Assembly: GCA_015486475.1 (NCBI GenBank)
Contig: WFRO01000384.1
Location: 1-6,594 of the forward strand
DNA length: 6,594 nucleotides
From: Bacteroidales bacterium
GTDB taxonomy: Bacteria > Bacteroidota > Bacteroidia > Bacteroidales > VadinHA17
Direction of reading: 5' to 3'
Shown: positions 6,138 to 6,594 of the stretch, one piece after another
How positions within the stretch are numbered: the stretch's first letter is position 1
How the letters are laid out: each line of letters opens with the position of its first letter
Notes under the pieces: generated by a model
Told to the model about the DNA's origin: nothing
The model's input: only the letters and a program-made list of their open reading frames with translations
The model's database searches: none
Program-made: the position numbers and the translations under genes

Positions 6138-6180
6138 ACCACCGCTTGCCATATGCCTGAGCGTTAGTGGTTCTATGAAC
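6138..6180 (+). other. Two overlapping hairpins in the leader of the secreted-protein gene
   Basis: ACCACCGCT (6138-6146) pairs with AGCG (6160-6163) and GTGGT (6167-6171), leaving TTA bulged. GTTC-TAT-GAAC (6170-6180) overlaps the end of this stem, so both cannot be fully formed together. The function is unknown; no riboswitch class is recognised. Confidence 0.35.
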
Positions 6181-6202
6181 AATATCGGTGTAATCATATA
6201 AG

Positions 6203-6594
6203 ATGATAAAACTTAAACTAATATTATTATTAATTATAATCTCCAAATCAATATGCGCGCAGTTTATTGAAAAGGGATTTAAGGATACTGTTTTATGGCA
6301 TATGAATTCAAATTATACATGGACTGAAGGACCGGGAGGACCCGTTCATCATGAAAACTTCGATTCGTATAAAATGATCTGCTCAGATACTTTGATATCA
6401 GACACATTGTTTCAAAAACTTTATTCTTGTGATTCTGATTTTAATATCAATAGTTCAAGTTTTGTGGGTTACTTTAAAAGTGTTGGGAACAGAGTGTTTT
6501 ATGGGGATAGTCCGGATACTATGAAACTGATGTATGATTACAACCTTGCAGTTGGAGATACTTTCCGATTTAATTCATTTAGTAATCCATGGGA
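6203..6594 (+). CDS. Secreted protein of unknown function (partial, C-terminus outside the window)
   Basis: The frame stays open to the window end; 130 residues are visible. Residues 1-20 are a classical signal peptide: Lys3 and Lys5, a hydrophobic core of Leu and Ile (6-14), and ICA before Gln21, the common Bacteroidota cleavage style. The mature part has patterns often met in extracellular Bacteroidota proteins carrying a C-terminal type IX sorting domain: a DTLISDTLFQKLY stretch (66-78), a VGYFKSVGNRVFYG segment (91-104) and LMYDYNLAVGDTF (112-124). The sorting domain itself would lie beyond the window. No catalytic motif is visible, so no activity is proposed. ATG 6203 is chosen because it directly precedes the signal peptide. 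The gene is AT-rich like higBA and lies in the same direction, but 192 bases and a possible terminator separate them, so it is probably not in that operon. Confidence 0.8.
   Translation, partial: MIKLKLILLLIIISKSICAQFIEKGFKDTVLWHMNSNYTWTEGPGGPVHHENFDSYKMICSDTLISDTLFQKLYSCDSDFNINSSSFVGYFKSVGNRVFYGDSPDTMKLMYDYNLAVGDTFRFNSFSNPW

Noticed and set aside
5388..6168. CGTTAGT on both sides of higBA (5388-5394 and 6162-6168) as integron-cassette borders
   Set aside because: The copies do not fit the attC core GTTRRRY, no matching RYYYAAC partner is found, no integrase is present, and a 7-base match can arise by chance. The first copy also adjoins a good promoter.
5985..6197. Minus-strand 70-codon frame behind higA
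   Set aside because: It runs through the hairpin repeat and the leader of the next gene and shows no recognisable protein features.

Overview
The window looks like chromosomal DNA of a member of the Bacteroidota. Four things support this: a sensor kinase with a periplasmic two-component-regulator propeller and Y_Y_Y domain, a family 31 glycoside hydrolase made as a lipoprotein, promoter-like TAnnTTTG elements instead of sigma70 -10 boxes, and starts without clear Shine-Dalgarno sequences. Genus or species cannot be given from the sequence alone.

Layout. Bases 1-2591 (minus strand) hold the first 863 residues of a propeller histidine kinase whose C-terminus lies beyond base 1. Bases 2592-3010 are non-coding. 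They contain the kinase promoter candidate and a dense block of short tandem repeats, most with a 7-base unit. Bases 3011-5164 (minus strand) encode a complete 717-residue GH31 lipoprotein with both catalytic aspartates. Bases 5165-5410 are the divergent intergenic region between the GH31 gene and a plus-strand toxin-antitoxin pair. higB (5411-5695) and higA (5705-6010) form that pair. Bases 6011-6202 carry a strong hairpin built from a heptamer repeat, a possible terminator and the leader of the next gene. From 6203 to the end is the N-terminal part of a secreted protein of unknown function.

How the parts may work together. The sensor and the GH31 enzyme lie in the same direction, and a 12-base match (TTGTTACTTTTG) lies in the upstream region of each. 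They could form a small carbohydrate sensing and cleavage unit: the propeller would read a sugar outside the inner membrane, and the hydrolase would act in the periplasm or at the outer membrane. No SusC/SusD transporter pair is visible. HigB/HigA is an independent addiction-type module. It lies in DNA that is clearly more AT-rich than the left part (for example 17 G/C in bases 5461-5520 against 38 G/C in 4021-4080), and this continues into the last gene. The composition change falls at about 5330 and suggests that the right part has a different history.

The most unusual structure is the set of different heptanucleotide arrays between the GH31 and kinase genes, with a further heptamer array folded into a hairpin after higA. 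No wholly new multi-gene system can be defended from this window.
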